A stretch of 64,000 bases of DNA. Origin: FEN-1279 sp964400285. Its GTDB lineage: Bacteria; Bacteroidota; Ignavibacteria; Tepidaquicellales; Tepidaquicellaceae. This document shows positions 43,710 to 52,596 of the stretch, piece after piece (positions within the stretch are counted from its first letter, which is position 1; each line of letters starts with the position of its first letter). The notes under the pieces are model-generated. The model saw only the letters and a program-made list of their open reading frames with translations. It did not search any database and was not told the origin of the DNA. The position numbers and the translations under genes are program-made. The stretch lies in contig CAYNTK010000004.1 in assembly GCA_964400285.1 (NCBI GenBank), forward strand, positions 62,001 through 126,000, written 5' to 3'.

Positions 43710-44332
43710 GAAAAATGCCCTACCAATATCCTAAACGCTCCGTCAATCAATACTAATGTTGCTATCACTCCGCCTATTGCTCCGCCTAAATGCGCCTCGT
43801 GTCCTATATTTCCTAGTCTTGTTTTCATTCCATAAACTGATGCGCCGATATACAGCAAAGCAAACACAAACGCAGGCATAGGAACAAAGAAAAATCCTAT
43901 CGTGCTTGTTGGATAAAATATTATATATGAAAACACTATCCCCGAAACCGCTCCCGATGCACCTACGGCTACATAGCCGGGATTTTTATAATGAAATAAA
44001 ACCGTGAATATTGAACCGCTAAATAAACTTATAAAATATATCAGAAAAAAATATATACTTCCATTAACAAATCCAAAACTGTTTACGAATATTATCTCGA
44101 GTATTCTCCCAAAAGAAAACAAAGTGAACATATTAAAAAAAAGATGCATTATATCTACGTGCAGAAATGCTGATGTCAACATTTGATAATATCTCTTCTT
44201 GTAAACCACCTGAAATGGCCACTCTGCAAATCGACTGAAATATTCCTGCCCTGTATATCTTATCCATAAATATATTGCCGCATTTGCAAACAGTAAAGTT
44301 ACTGTTACTGGTGTATTTAATAAATCTTTCAT
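43706..44332 (-). CDS. Rhomboid family intramembrane serine protease
   Basis: A 208-residue protein with six membrane helices. The catalytic dyad is Ser in GASGAVSGIVF and His in GHEAHLGGAIGG, and the HVDIMHLFFNM motif in the second helix is conserved. It cleaves membrane proteins in their transmembrane segment. The start overlaps the pyrD stop (TAATG), so the two genes are probably translationally coupled. Substrate unknown. Confidence 0.88.
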   Translation of the reverse strand: MKDLLNTPVTVTLLFANAAIYLWIRYTGQEYFSRFAEWPFQVVYKKRYYQMLTSAFLHVDIMHLFFNMFTLFSFGRILEIIFVNSFGFVNGSIYFFLIYFISLFSGSIFTVLFHYKNPGYVAVGASGAVSGIVFSYIIFYPTSTIGFFFVPMPAFVFALLYIGASVYGMKTRLGNIGHEAHLGGAIGGVIATLVLIDGAFRILVGHFS

Positions 44333-45366
44333 TAATTTAAAATTTTTTTTATGATTCCGTTTCCTTCGTAAATATATCCCGTATAAATCTGAACAAGGTC
44401 GGCTCCTTTTATTAGCTTTTCCTTATAATCATCTTTCGTAAAAACACCACCAGAACCTATTAAATACATCTGCGAAAATGTATTTGCATCATTCATTTCT
44501 TTTAGTTGTTTTAAAACTTTTCCCGATAATTCTTTCAGGGGTTTTCCGCTTAATCCTCCTGTTTCGTCTTTTCTTTCTATTAAATTAGGCCTTGATATCG
44601 TAGTGTTCGTTGCTACGATTCCAGAAAGCTCATATTTAGATGCAAAAAAATAAATTTGTGAAATTTCTTCTTCGCTCAAGTCTGGGGCTATTTTTAAAAA
44701 AATATTTTTTAACGCTATATTTTTTTCCTCTGACAAAGATTTATTTTTATCCGAAATTTTTTGTAAAAGTTCGTCGAGATATTTTTCGCTTTGTAGGTCG
44801 CGAAGTCCTTCAGTATTTGGAGAAGAAATATTTATCGTAAAATAATCCGCAACATCATAAAACTTTTCGAGGCAAATTTCATAATCTGTATATGCCTTTT
44901 CTATTGGTGTATTTTTATTTTTCCCAATATTCACTCCTACCACAAAATCACTTTTCAAATGTTCCTTTGCACGCTTAATATTTGTTTTCACTTTATCTGT
45001 TCCAATATTATTAAAACCCATTCTGTTTATTAATGCTTTATCTTTTTTCAGTCTGAAAAGTCTCGGCTTCTCATTCCCCGCTTGAGGTAGGGGAGTTACT
45101 GTGCCAACTTCGATATGTGAAAATCCTAATGCATCGAAAAATCTTATTGCAATACCATCCTTATCTAATCCCGCTGCTATTCCAAGGCGATTGCGAAATT
45201 TTATTCCGCCTATGTGTATCTCTTCCCAGTTTTCCTTAGGTGAATATATTAATCTGAAAATTGGATAAAGAAAAGTAAATCTCGAAATGATAAAAAAAAC
45301 TATATAGTGTATTATTTCTGGATTAAATAAAAATAATATAGGTCGTATGAATATTTTATAAAACAT
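44332..45366 (-). CDS. pyrD: Dihydroorotate dehydrogenase, class 2 (quinone)
   Basis: The 344-residue enzyme oxidises dihydroorotate to orotate in pyrimidine synthesis using membrane quinone. It has the class-2 N-terminal amphipathic extension (residues 1-40), the FMN-site motifs GIAAGLDKDG and EVGTVTPLPQ, the catalytic serine region NISSPNTEGLRDLQ, LKIAPDLSEEE, ATNTT, and LIGSGGVFTKDD. The electron acceptor would be menaquinone, consistent with menA at 17078. First gene of a two-gene transcript with the rhomboid protease. Confidence 0.92.
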   Translation of the reverse strand: MFYKIFIRPILFLFNPEIIHYIVFFIISRFTFLYPIFRLIYSPKENWEEIHIGGIKFRNRLGIAAGLDKDGIAIRFFDALGFSHIEVGTVTPLPQAGNEKPRLFRLKKDKALINRMGFNNIGTDKVKTNIKRAKEHLKSDFVVGVNIGKNKNTPIEKAYTDYEICLEKFYDVADYFTINISSPNTEGLRDLQSEKYLDELLQKISDKNKSLSEEKNIALKNIFLKIAPDLSEEEISQIYFFASKYELSGIVATNTTISRPNLIERKDETGGLSGKPLKELSGKVLKQLKEMNDANTFSQMYLIGSGGVFTKDDYKEKLIKGADLVQIYTGYIYEGNGIIKKILN

Positions 45367-45438
45367 CCATTTAAAATAAGAATTTTATTTCATTGGTTAA
45401 ACGAAGAAAATAAACCTTAAGAAAATAAATTAGTGTTT

Positions 45439-45502
45439 AAAAAAGTGTGAAAATATTTTTTATAAATAATTAAAAATACAAATCCATACAAAGTAGTCAA
45501 AC
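45439..45502 (+). repeat. Dispersed 65-bp intergenic repeat, copy 1
   Basis: Aligns with 53232-53296 at about 55 of 65 positions with one gap, sharing AAAAAAGTGTG at the left, TTTTTTATAAATA in the middle and AATCCATA...TCAAAC at the right. No transposase or inverted ends are visible. Confidence 0.55.
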
Positions 45503-45941
45503 ATTTATGGCACCAAAAGTAGTCAAGTGTAGAAATTCGTCTCATTATTTTATTTAAATATTTTATAAAGTAAATTTGCTATCTCAAAATAATAAAAAAA
45601 GTCTCATTATGAGCCAAAACCTCTAAAATAATCGAAAAAACATCGTTTTTTATGCAAAATTTTTTGGAATAATCTTTGCATTATCTATTATAGCATAAAG
45701 AAAGTTCTTTCGAATTTAAATTGATTTTAGTAAATGTATGCTTTGAATCCTGTAACATTCTTAAACGATTTCTGTTTACTTTGTATCCGCGAAACAAATG
45801 CATCATTTACTATGAAAGAGTAAAATTGCCAATATTAGATCTAAAAACTCTTTCTCGAGCAAAACAAATTTTTCTAATGGTGAAATAGTAATGATTTGTA
45901 TGTTTATTGAGATTTTGATTTGCTGTAATATATAGTAAAGT

Positions 45942-45989
45942 AAAACAGCGGAATTTACATTATCCCCCAATGTATTTGTTCGCTGTTTT
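45942..45989 (+). terminator. Structured hairpin resembling a terminator or small RNA 3' end
   Basis: AAAACAGCG (45942-45950) pairs with CGCTGTTTT (45981-45989), and inside the loop TACAT (45956-45960) can pair with ATGTA (45970-45974). It is followed by CATTTTATTA. No gene ends here, so it may close a non-coding transcript starting somewhere to the left. Confidence 0.4.
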
Positions 45990-46396
45990 CATTTTATTAT
46001 AACACTTTATATATTATAATTTTTTCTTCGAACATACCCGCATTTCTCCAAAACTATGTGGTAATTAATCTTTAATATAATTTCTCCACCCCCACGCCAA
46101 AACCCTCGCCATTTCTAACTTTTTCATCGCGATGTCAATATATTCACATAAAAAAGTTTTAATTACTATTTTTATTCGTTGTTCTTTCACATAAAATTTT
46201 TAAGCTTTACATAATTATTACGTATTTTTTGCGTTTTTTAAAGTGTTTTACGCAATTTTCCAGAAAAAAACTTTAATTTTATTCTGTTTTTCAAATATAT
46301 CAAAAAGTTTTTCCAAAATATTTTCCCTTTTTGGTAAGTTTTTGGAAGATTTTTGAAAGTTTTTGGAAGATTTTAGAAATTTTTGTCGCTATTATG

Positions 46397-46428
46397 TTGA
46401 CTTTTGCTTTGCATTTTGTGTATCTTTG
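46397..46428 (+). promoter_or_regulatory. Promoter of the metal-related locus
   Basis: TTGAC (46397-46401) and TATCTTTG (46421-46428, TAnnTTTG) are 19 bases apart. The predicted start of transcription is close to GTG 46434, so the first gene may be leaderless or nearly so. Confidence 0.5.
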
Positions 46429-46433
46429 TATCA

Positions 46434-46871
46434 GTGAAAAAATTTAAATATAAATATCGCACTTTATCTAAAGCACTTGCTATGTTGGCTGTAGTTGTCT
46501 TTTGTGCCACTACATTCGCATCGGAATGTATTAATTGTATTTGTTACGAAAATATTAATCCTAAAAAAGTTGAATCTAATTGCTGCAGTTCTAAAAAAGT
46601 TAAAAGTTGCTGCAATAAAGAAAATAATAATTGTGAAAACGAAACTAAAAAAGAGTGTGATAATTGTATTCAATGCGTTATCAAAAAAAATGATATTGAA
46701 AATCCAATTTCGACAAACGAAAACAAAACTTCTAATACAAAATTATTAAAATTAGAAAATTCTAATCTTTCATTAATTCCAGTTGGTTTCGGCTTTTCTT
46801 CCTTTAACTCCTGGCGTCCTTCGGAAAAAAATTGCAAAATCTTTCTTTCGCTTTCCAACTTTAGAATTTAG
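46434..46871 (+). CDS. Cys-rich exported protein of a metal locus
   Basis: GTG start at 46434 was chosen: it gives a basic-then-hydrophobic signal peptide (VKKFKYKYRTLSKALAMLAV). A TTG at 46404 lies inside the promoter, and ATG 46482 would lose the basic part. The 145-residue product then contains many cysteines (CINCICYEN, SNCCSSKKVKSCCNK, KKECDNCIQC), a metal-binding pattern. The C-terminal third is polar with a hydrophobic SLIPVGFGFSSFNSW. I recognise no family; small Cys-rich proteins precede TonB receptors of copper loci in other Bacteroidota. It is directly upstream of a TonB receptor (80 bases). Confidence 0.6.
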   Translation: MKKFKYKYRTLSKALAMLAVVVFCATTFASECINCICYENINPKKVESNCCSSKKVKSCCNKENNNCENETKKECDNCIQCVIKKNDIENPISTNENKTSNTKLLKLENSNLSLIPVGFGFSSFNSWRPSEKNCKIFLSLSNFRI

Positions 46872-46951
46872 ACAACTCTTTTAATACTCTTATAATCTAA
46901 CCTTATTTTTTAAGGTTTTTATCTTTTTTATCATTTTAAAATTTATGTTCT

Positions 46952-49195
46952 ATGAAAAAAATATTTATATTTCTGTTTATATTTATTTCATTTTTTAATA
47001 TATATTCACAGAATAAAAAAAATACAGATATTAGTGGAGTTGTTTATTCCTTATCTGGTGAAAAAAAGGAAAATCTCGATGGTGCTGTTGTTAAGTGGAT
47101 TAATACACGCGTGGGAACTGTTACAGAAAACGGTGGCAAATTTGTAATCGATTCGGATAATATTTCTGATAAAAGACTAATTGTATTTTTTGTCGGTTAT
47201 AAAACCGATACAATTGAAGTCGGCAATAAAGATTTTGTTGAAGTAACCTTACTAAACACCGCAACCACAAATACTATTGTTGTGGAAGGTAAAGTCAGCA
47301 CGAGCTTTATTTCGGATGAAACTCCTAAAACTGAAGTAATTACTCAATTAGAGCTAAAGCACGATGCTTGTTGTGATTTATCTGGTTGCTTTGGTAAAAA
47401 TGCATCCGTTGATGTAGCTGTTACAGATATTTTGACTAATACGAAAGAACTTAAAGTTCTCGGTCTTGAAGGCTCTTATACTCAAGTCTTAATTGATAAT
47501 ATGCCTACTATGTCTGGTCTTGTTACTAAATTCGGTGTTACTTCTATTCCCGGCTCACTAATAAATAGAATTAATATCTCTAAAGGTTCTAATTCTGTTA
47601 TTCAAGGGTATGAGTCCATCAGTGGTATTATGAATGTCTTACTCAAAGATTACTCTTCATCTGAAAAAGTTTTTGTTAACGGTTTCTTAAATAGTGCATT
47701 CGAACCGCAATTTAACTTAAACGCTACGACTACAATAAAAGATTGGAATACATTATTCGCGTTCCAAACCGTTCAGGAATCCAAACGTGTTGATGATAAT
47801 AATGATGGCTTTCTCGATGTGCCCTTGACAAGAAGATATATGCTCTTTAATAAATGGAATTATGGCTCTTTAGAAAATAATGACAAAACAACTGCTATTA
47901 TTGGTTTAAAATTTCTCGATGAAAGAAGAATTGGCGGACAGAAAAATTTCGATTATAATCAAAACCTCGGAAGCAATACTGTTTATGGTCAAACTATTAA
48001 CTTAAAAAATGGCGATGCATATTTAAGATTTAGTCACGAATTTGAAAATGAAAATCAAATAAAAGTTTTTGCAAACGGCGGTTTCTTCGACCAGTTGTCT
48101 TATTTTGGAACAACTAAATATGATGCTACGCAAAAGAATTTTAATCTTAATGTCCTTTATGAATTCCCTGTTTATAAAAATAGTTATTTGAGATTTGGTG
48201 CGAGTTATAAATATGAAAATATTATTGAAGATATAAATTTTCTTTCTCCTGTTTCTAAATCTTATCAAGGTATATATGATAAACTCGAATCCGTTCCGGG
48301 CATCTATTCCGAAGGTTCATTTGAATTTAAAGAACTTAATCTTTCTATCATCGGTGGTTTAAGAGCTGATTTTCATAATGAATATAATTCCATTTTTACT
48401 CAGCGTTTCCTTGTCAAATACCTAATAACTAAAAATACTACGTTAAGAGCATCATTCGGAACGGGTTTCAGAACTGTTAATCCTTTAAGTGAATACCCAA
48501 GCTTCCTCGCAAGCGGAAAAGATATTATCGGATTACGCTCTGTTAAACCCGAAAAAACTTTTAATTATGGATTTGATTTACTTCAATATTTTGTTATCGG
48601 TGGTCTATCAGGTAATATTAACTTCGACTTTTATAAAACTATTTTTAATAATAAAGTCATTCCAGAAAGCGATGTTATACCTTATGCTTACTTGTTTTCC
48701 AATTTCGATGATGCTGGCTCTAACGTTTTCCAGATAGAGTCAAGTATAAATTTTCTGCAAAATCTCGACTTGAAATTTGCTTATAAATTTATTGACCTTT
48801 ATTATTTTAAAAATGGGCAGAAGCTTGAACAACCTTTTAATTCTAAACATAGATTTCTTTCGGGTATTACCTACACTTATCCCGGGAATTCTTGGATTTT
48901 AAATTTTTACATTCAGTGGTTTGGAAAGCAAACGCTCCCATCTACTTCTGGTTACCCAATTGAATTTCAAAAACCTGATGTATCAGATTCCTATGCTATT
49001 ATGAATTTTCAATTCACTAAAAATTTTAAATATATTGAAACCTACTTTGGTATCGAAAATATTTTAAACTACACGCAAGGCAATCCAATCATTAGTGCGG
49101 ATAATCCTTTTGGAAAATATTTCGATACTTCTTTTATCTGGGGACCTACAATGGGTAGAAACTTTTATGTCGGATTTCGCTATCTAATAAAATAA
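46952..49195 (+). CDS. TonB-dependent receptor, probably metal-related
   Basis: The 747-residue outer-membrane receptor has a signal peptide (to about residue 20), a carboxypeptidase-regulatory-like domain (about 25-110: DISGVVYSLSGEKKENLDGA), a plug domain (about 115-230: LKVLGLEGSYTQVLIDNMPT, INISKGSNSVIQGYESISG), and a 22-strand-type barrel ending in GRNFYVGFRYLIK. The plug carries a Cys cluster, HDACCDLSGCFG, not usual for siderophore receptors, which suggests metal or thiol interaction. It lies between a Cys-rich exported protein and a double TRASH-type protein. Energy-driven uptake of a metal complex, perhaps copper, is inferred. Confidence 0.85.
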   Translation: MKKIFIFLFIFISFFNIYSQNKKNTDISGVVYSLSGEKKENLDGAVVKWINTRVGTVTENGGKFVIDSDNISDKRLIVFFVGYKTDTIEVGNKDFVEVTLLNTATTNTIVVEGKVSTSFISDETPKTEVITQLELKHDACCDLSGCFGKNASVDVAVTDILTNTKELKVLGLEGSYTQVLIDNMPTMSGLVTKFGVTSIPGSLINRINISKGSNSVIQGYESISGIMNVLLKDYSSSEKVFVNGFLNSAFEPQFNLNATTTIKDWNTLFAFQTVQESKRVDDNNDGFLDVPLTRRYMLFNKWNYGSLENNDKTTAIIGLKFLDERRIGGQKNFDYNQNLGSNTVYGQTINLKNGDAYLRFSHEFENENQIKVFANGGFFDQLSYFGTTKYDATQKNFNLNVLYEFPVYKNSYLRFGASYKYENIIEDINFLSPVSKSYQGIYDKLESVPGIYSEGSFEFKELNLSIIGGLRADFHNEYNSIFTQRFLVKYLITKNTTLRASFGTGFRTVNPLSEYPSFLASGKDIIGLRSVKPEKTFNYGFDLLQYFVIGGLSGNINFDFYKTIFNNKVIPESDVIPYAYLFSNFDDAGSNVFQIESSINFLQNLDLKFAYKFIDLYYFKNGQKLEQPFNSKHRFLSGITYTYPGNSWILNFYIQWFGKQTLPSTSGYPIEFQKPDVSDSYAIMNFQFTKNFKYIETYFGIENILNYTQGNPIISADNPFGKYFDTSFIWGPTMGRNFYVGFRYLIK

Positions 49196-49215
49196 AAACG
49201 TTCTTTAATATAGCT

Positions 49216-49302
49216 CACGAATTTATTCGTGTGATAATTTAACTTTACCCCATCATTTACGGTGAGGAAAGTTAAAAAGAAATGCTTTGGGCTTTAGCTC
49301 AA
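49216..49302. repeat. Three nested palindromes, REP-like
   Basis: CACGAA-TTTA-TTCGTG (49216-49231), an AACTTT...AAAGTT pair enclosing CCCCATCATTTACGGTG (49241-49273) and TTGGGCTTTAGCTCAA (49287-49302). The last matches TGGGCTAAAGCCCA of the pair at 4411-4462, in the reverse order. The whole may be a decayed copy of that element. Confidence 0.5.
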
Positions 49303-49356
49303 ATATTCTAAATAGATTTTTAAAAATTATTTATTAAAATAAAAATAAGGAAAAAA

Positions 49357-49809
49357 ATGAAAACAAAAAAAATCTTATTCTTCACTTTAATTACAGCAAT
49401 GTTATTTGTTGTAAACTTGTCTTATTCACAGATAAGAGAAGAGAAAAAAGAATGCTCAAAAACCTGTTCAAAAACTTGCGATACAAAAATCGGAGATTCA
49501 CAGGGTATTAATTCAGACTCTCTTTTAGTATGTCCGGTATCTGGCGAAACAATCGATGGCTCTGAAGGTGAACCAGTTAAATTTACTTATCTCGGAAAAG
49601 AATACACTTTTTGCTGCTCGGGTTGTGTTAAAAAATTTAAAGCCGAACCAATAAATTATATTAAAGGTGAAGTGCTTTGCCCTGTAATGGGTGAGCCAAT
49701 AGATAAAAATGTTTCGACCGTTTATGAAGGTGTGAAATATTATTTCTGCTGCAATCCTTGCATTAAAAAGTTTGAAAAAGAACCTCAAAAATATCTAAAC
49801 AAACAGTAA
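49357..49809 (+). CDS. Exported protein with two YHS/TRASH-like metal-binding domains
   Basis: The 150-residue protein has a signal peptide (to about residue 25), then a Cys-rich linker (KECSKTCSKTCDTK). Two TRASH-like domains follow: CPVSGETI...YTFCCSGCVKKFKAEP (about 57-104) and CPVMGEPI...YYFCCNPCIKKFEKEP (about 108-146). Each has CP and CC-x2-C ligands typical of copper-binding YHS/TRASH proteins. It follows the TonB receptor after a repeat-bearing gap. Consistent with periplasmic metal capture; copper is the usual ligand in the family. Confidence 0.85.
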   Translation: MKTKKILFFTLITAMLFVVNLSYSQIREEKKECSKTCSKTCDTKIGDSQGINSDSLLVCPVSGETIDGSEGEPVKFTYLGKEYTFCCSGCVKKFKAEPINYIKGEVLCPVMGEPIDKNVSTVYEGVKYYFCCNPCIKKFEKEPQKYLNKQ

Positions 49810-49825
49810 AAACGCTCAAAAAAAA

Positions 49826-49861
49826 TACCCTCTTCCTGACTAGAAGAGGGTAATTTTTTTT
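49826..49861 (+). terminator. Terminator of the metal locus
   Basis: TACCCTCTTC (49826-49835) pairs perfectly with GAAGAGGGTA (49843-49852), followed by an eight-T tract. It separates this locus from the convergent tRNA gene. Confidence 0.88.
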
Positions 49862-49862
49862 G

Positions 49863-49937
49863 TCGGAACGGCTGGATTCGAACCAGCGACCTCCAGTTCC
49901 CAAAACTGGCGCGATAACCAGACTACGCTACGCTCCG
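49863..49937 (-). tRNA. tRNA-Pro (anticodon TGG)
   Basis: On the minus strand CGGAGCG (5' end at 49937) pairs with CGTTCCG (one G-T pair) at the 3' end, with discriminator A. The D-arm is AGTCTGGTTATCGC-like, the anticodon stem CCAGT/ACTGG closes the loop TTTGGGA with anticodon TGG (49902-49900), and the T-arm contains GGTTCGAATCC. CCA is not encoded. It reads all proline codons of the CCN box with wobble. Confidence 0.95.
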
Positions 49938-50019
49938 ATTCCTTAATAATATATTAAAATAGTCATTTTTGAGAAGTTATTCAATTCAATTGTTGCTCAT
50001 AATTGACTATATTTTGCTT

Positions 50020-51180
50020 TTAAAATGCCGAAATAAATCCCAATGTAAACCTTGAAATCTTGGTTTCTTTCATATATGTATATTCACCAACAAGCCGAAT
50101 ATTTCTTGCAATAAGGTAATTTAAACTTCCCGTGTAACTCTGATATTTTAATTCCTTGAAATCCGAATCTACATAATTATATAATAGCGAACCTGTAATT
50201 CTGCTTTTATCTCCGTGAGGTGAATATATTAGTTCAACAAATCCGCCCTGTGTTTTCACTCTTTCCGTTGGTTTGACGGAAGTCATTGCAGGATTTATAT
50301 CACTGCGATAAACATATTGTGCATTTAATTCTATTTTATCATTTCCCAATGTCAGATCTGCTCCCGCCATATACATTTCATTTGATATCGAATCAGGTTG
50401 CTCTTTCCCGTAATAACCAAAACCCCCGATTCGCAAAAATGGTGTAACTTCCTGCGAGGCACGAAACATAATATTTTTATATTTATCTACGTCGAACGTT
50501 TCACCCGTTCCTAATCCATTCCCGCTTAATATTTCAAGCGTGAAATCGGTTTTAGTAGGTGCCGAATATGTTGTCATAATTCCTCTATCATATTTTAACG
50601 ATGCTAATGTTCTTCCCGGTTTAACTGTATAGATTGCATAATCCTCTTGTGTCAATCTAAGTTCACGTTTGAATAAAGGGTCGGATACTTGAAACTGACC
50701 CGCGTATAAATCCAAATCGATTTTTTTTGAAAAGACATTGTTGAACATAACAAATGCATCTTCTATTCCCGCCATTTCACCGCGTTCACTGATAAAATAA
50801 TAAAAATAATATGATATATCTTTATAAATGTTCCCGCCGGACATAATCTTTAAAATATACGGAGTTCTTAAATCGGGATTAACATCTCTTGAATTTTCAT
50901 ATTGACCAAAAAGCTCGAACCTTAAAGCAAAAGGGAGTTCCTTCATCAGCAAAAGTAAATCGTCTCCTGTTTTTTTGAAATATCTTGTCGGCTCTTTATC
51001 GGGAAGCTGGAAGCCGTTTGCAGCAAAGTCTTCCCCGTATGGTTTAAGTTTCGGAAAAGGAGAGTGGCACACATTACAGGACATATTATACTTTCTCGCA
51101 AAAGCTGGTATTGCATTCCCATCATTAAAAAATCCATAAATAAAAATTTGTGCTATTAAAATTATAAATACTTTTTTCAT
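50020..51180 (-). CDS. Outer-membrane beta-barrel with N-terminal c-type heme motif
   Basis: The 386-residue protein has a signal peptide (to about residue 22) and one heme-binding motif, CNVCH (Cys35-His39), in FARKYNMSCNVCHSPFPKLK. The remaining 320 residues have amphipathic strands of a beta-barrel, ending in FTLGFISAF with a terminal Phe. Such heme-tipped barrels accompany multiheme cytochromes, and the five-heme cytochrome gene is 34 bases upstream in the same direction. Together they could move electrons across the outer membrane or act in periplasmic respiration; substrate unknown. Confidence 0.8.
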   Translation of the reverse strand: MKKVFIILIAQIFIYGFFNDGNAIPAFARKYNMSCNVCHSPFPKLKPYGEDFAANGFQLPDKEPTRYFKKTGDDLLLLMKELPFALRFELFGQYENSRDVNPDLRTPYILKIMSGGNIYKDISYYFYYFISERGEMAGIEDAFVMFNNVFSKKIDLDLYAGQFQVSDPLFKRELRLTQEDYAIYTVKPGRTLASLKYDRGIMTTYSAPTKTDFTLEILSGNGLGTGETFDVDKYKNIMFRASQEVTPFLRIGGFGYYGKEQPDSISNEMYMAGADLTLGNDKIELNAQYVYRSDINPAMTSVKPTERVKTQGGFVELIYSPHGDKSRITGSLLYNYVDSDFKELKYQSYTGSLNYLIARNIRLVGEYTYMKETKISRFTLGFISAF

Positions 51181-51214
51181 TTTGATTCCTTTATTTTTAA
51201 ATTATCTAAATAAT

Positions 51215-52567
51215 TTAATCATCTACTATTTCTAAAAATGTTTCGTGGAAATTTACTTCGATTATTTCTGCTTCTTCCTTTGGAACACCAAGATATTCTG
51301 CGACTGGTGTCGGTAGTTTTTGGTAATTTAAAACAGCTCTTACTTTTAATTTACCAATCTCTATATCGTCAGGTATTATCCAAATAAAAGTTTCTATCTT
51401 CGTTTCTCTCGGTCCTATTCTGTAATCCACTCCAAATGACGCTGTATTCCATTGCTGTATTGTCATTCTACCGAGCGGGTCTAAATACGGCATCCTGAAT
51501 ATCCTGTCTCCTTCAGGAATTCCGTCTCGTTGAATCCCTTTAAAATCAGGTAATCCTAAAGGTACACTCATATCCTGATATGCAAGAACGTTAGAAGCAA
51601 TCGTATAATCTTCACCTTCAAATCCCTTTTTATCAACTTTCAGATGATATATTTTCCCTTTTGCATCTATCGCTTCTACGTGGAGCCATAGCATTCGCTC
51701 TTCTGCAGAACCTGTAGGAAATTTATGTCCTGTTTTAGCATTATATAATACTACTGTAAATTTTATTTGTTCACCCGGTTCAACCTCATCTATTTCAGGA
51801 TGTATTCTTAATTCTACTGTCCCTTTTAATTTTCCTGGGTCATGTGCTCCGTGAAAAAGATGTTGTGCGACATCTTGATGAAATTCACCCATTGCCGAAC
51901 TTATCCCTGGTGCTCTTGGCATATGGCATTTCTGACATTGAACTCCTTCTTTTGAATATGGTCCCTCTTTCCATTCGAGTTGAGTTGCTTTTACCCAAGC
52001 GCCAAAAGGAGATTTTTCATTATGGCACGTTCCGCAAAACTCTGCTTTAGAAAGAAATTCATTTTTCTTCGTTTCATGTGCTGGTGAATTTAAATTCCCT
52101 CGGTTTCCATACTTAATGTTTCCCGGATTTGAGATAAAGTTAAAATTGTATGGTGTGTCACCAACAAATCCAGTTACAGTATGGCATACATCACAAGATA
52201 CAGATTCGTTTGCTCGGGAATTAAATTTTGGCTTTGGAGGTGGAACATCGCCGACCATAAATGATACTGGTGCGTGGCACCCGTTACAACCTTCCTTTAC
52301 ACCTGCAACTTTCGATTCTTTTTCCGCATGCGGAACTGCAAGTTTGAAATATTCTATTTCGTCCCATTCGTGTGTGTAACACTTTGACATCATCATCTGT
52401 TTCCATTGTGCATAAAAATCTGTATGACAAGATGAACCGCATTCTTCGGGTTTTTGGAAATTTTCATACTTGAATATTCCCTTTGCATCCTCACCCCCCT
52501 TTGTATTCTGAGCAAATACAAATCTAACCGAAAAAAGCAGTATTAGAGCTAAGAAAAGATTTTTCAT
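51215..52567 (-). CDS. Five-heme c-type cytochrome with one CX3CH site
   Basis: The 450-residue periplasmic protein has a signal peptide (to about 19) and five heme-attachment motifs: CGSSCH (a CX3CH site), CNGCH, CDVCH, CGTCH and CQKCH. The spacing and the CQKCHMPRAPG end resemble the cytochrome c554/NapC-associated decaheme-like families. After residue about 270 comes a beta-sandwich (ELRIHPEIDEVEPGEQIKFT; KTGHKFPTGSAEERMLWLHV). The CX3CH site is confirmed in the DNA (TGC GGT TCA TCT TGT CAT on the coding strand). It is encoded just before a heme-barrel gene; both probably respond to the same electron donor. Confidence 0.85.
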   Translation of the reverse strand: MKNLFLALILLFSVRFVFAQNTKGGEDAKGIFKYENFQKPEECGSSCHTDFYAQWKQMMMSKCYTHEWDEIEYFKLAVPHAEKESKVAGVKEGCNGCHAPVSFMVGDVPPPKPKFNSRANESVSCDVCHTVTGFVGDTPYNFNFISNPGNIKYGNRGNLNSPAHETKKNEFLSKAEFCGTCHNEKSPFGAWVKATQLEWKEGPYSKEGVQCQKCHMPRAPGISSAMGEFHQDVAQHLFHGAHDPGKLKGTVELRIHPEIDEVEPGEQIKFTVVLYNAKTGHKFPTGSAEERMLWLHVEAIDAKGKIYHLKVDKKGFEGEDYTIASNVLAYQDMSVPLGLPDFKGIQRDGIPEGDRIFRMPYLDPLGRMTIQQWNTASFGVDYRIGPRETKIETFIWIIPDDIEIGKLKVRAVLNYQKLPTPVAEYLGVPKEEAEIIEVNFHETFLEIVDD

Positions 52568-52596
52568 TATTACTCCTATTTTTTTCTTATATAGTA

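Larger units (their letters stand above)
45367..46396. other. Large AT-rich intergenic region
   Basis: About 1 kb with no open frame of coding quality. It contains a 64-bp element at 45439-45502 repeated at 53232-53296, a structured hairpin at 45942-45989, and a perfect-phase 21-base direct repeat (46336-46356 and 46357-46377, unit AAGTTTTTGGAAGATTTTTGA with one mismatch). At its right end is the promoter at 46397-46428. Between 45600 and 45900 I see only mixed AT-rich sequence. It may hold decayed genes or an unannotated small RNA. Confidence 0.4.
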
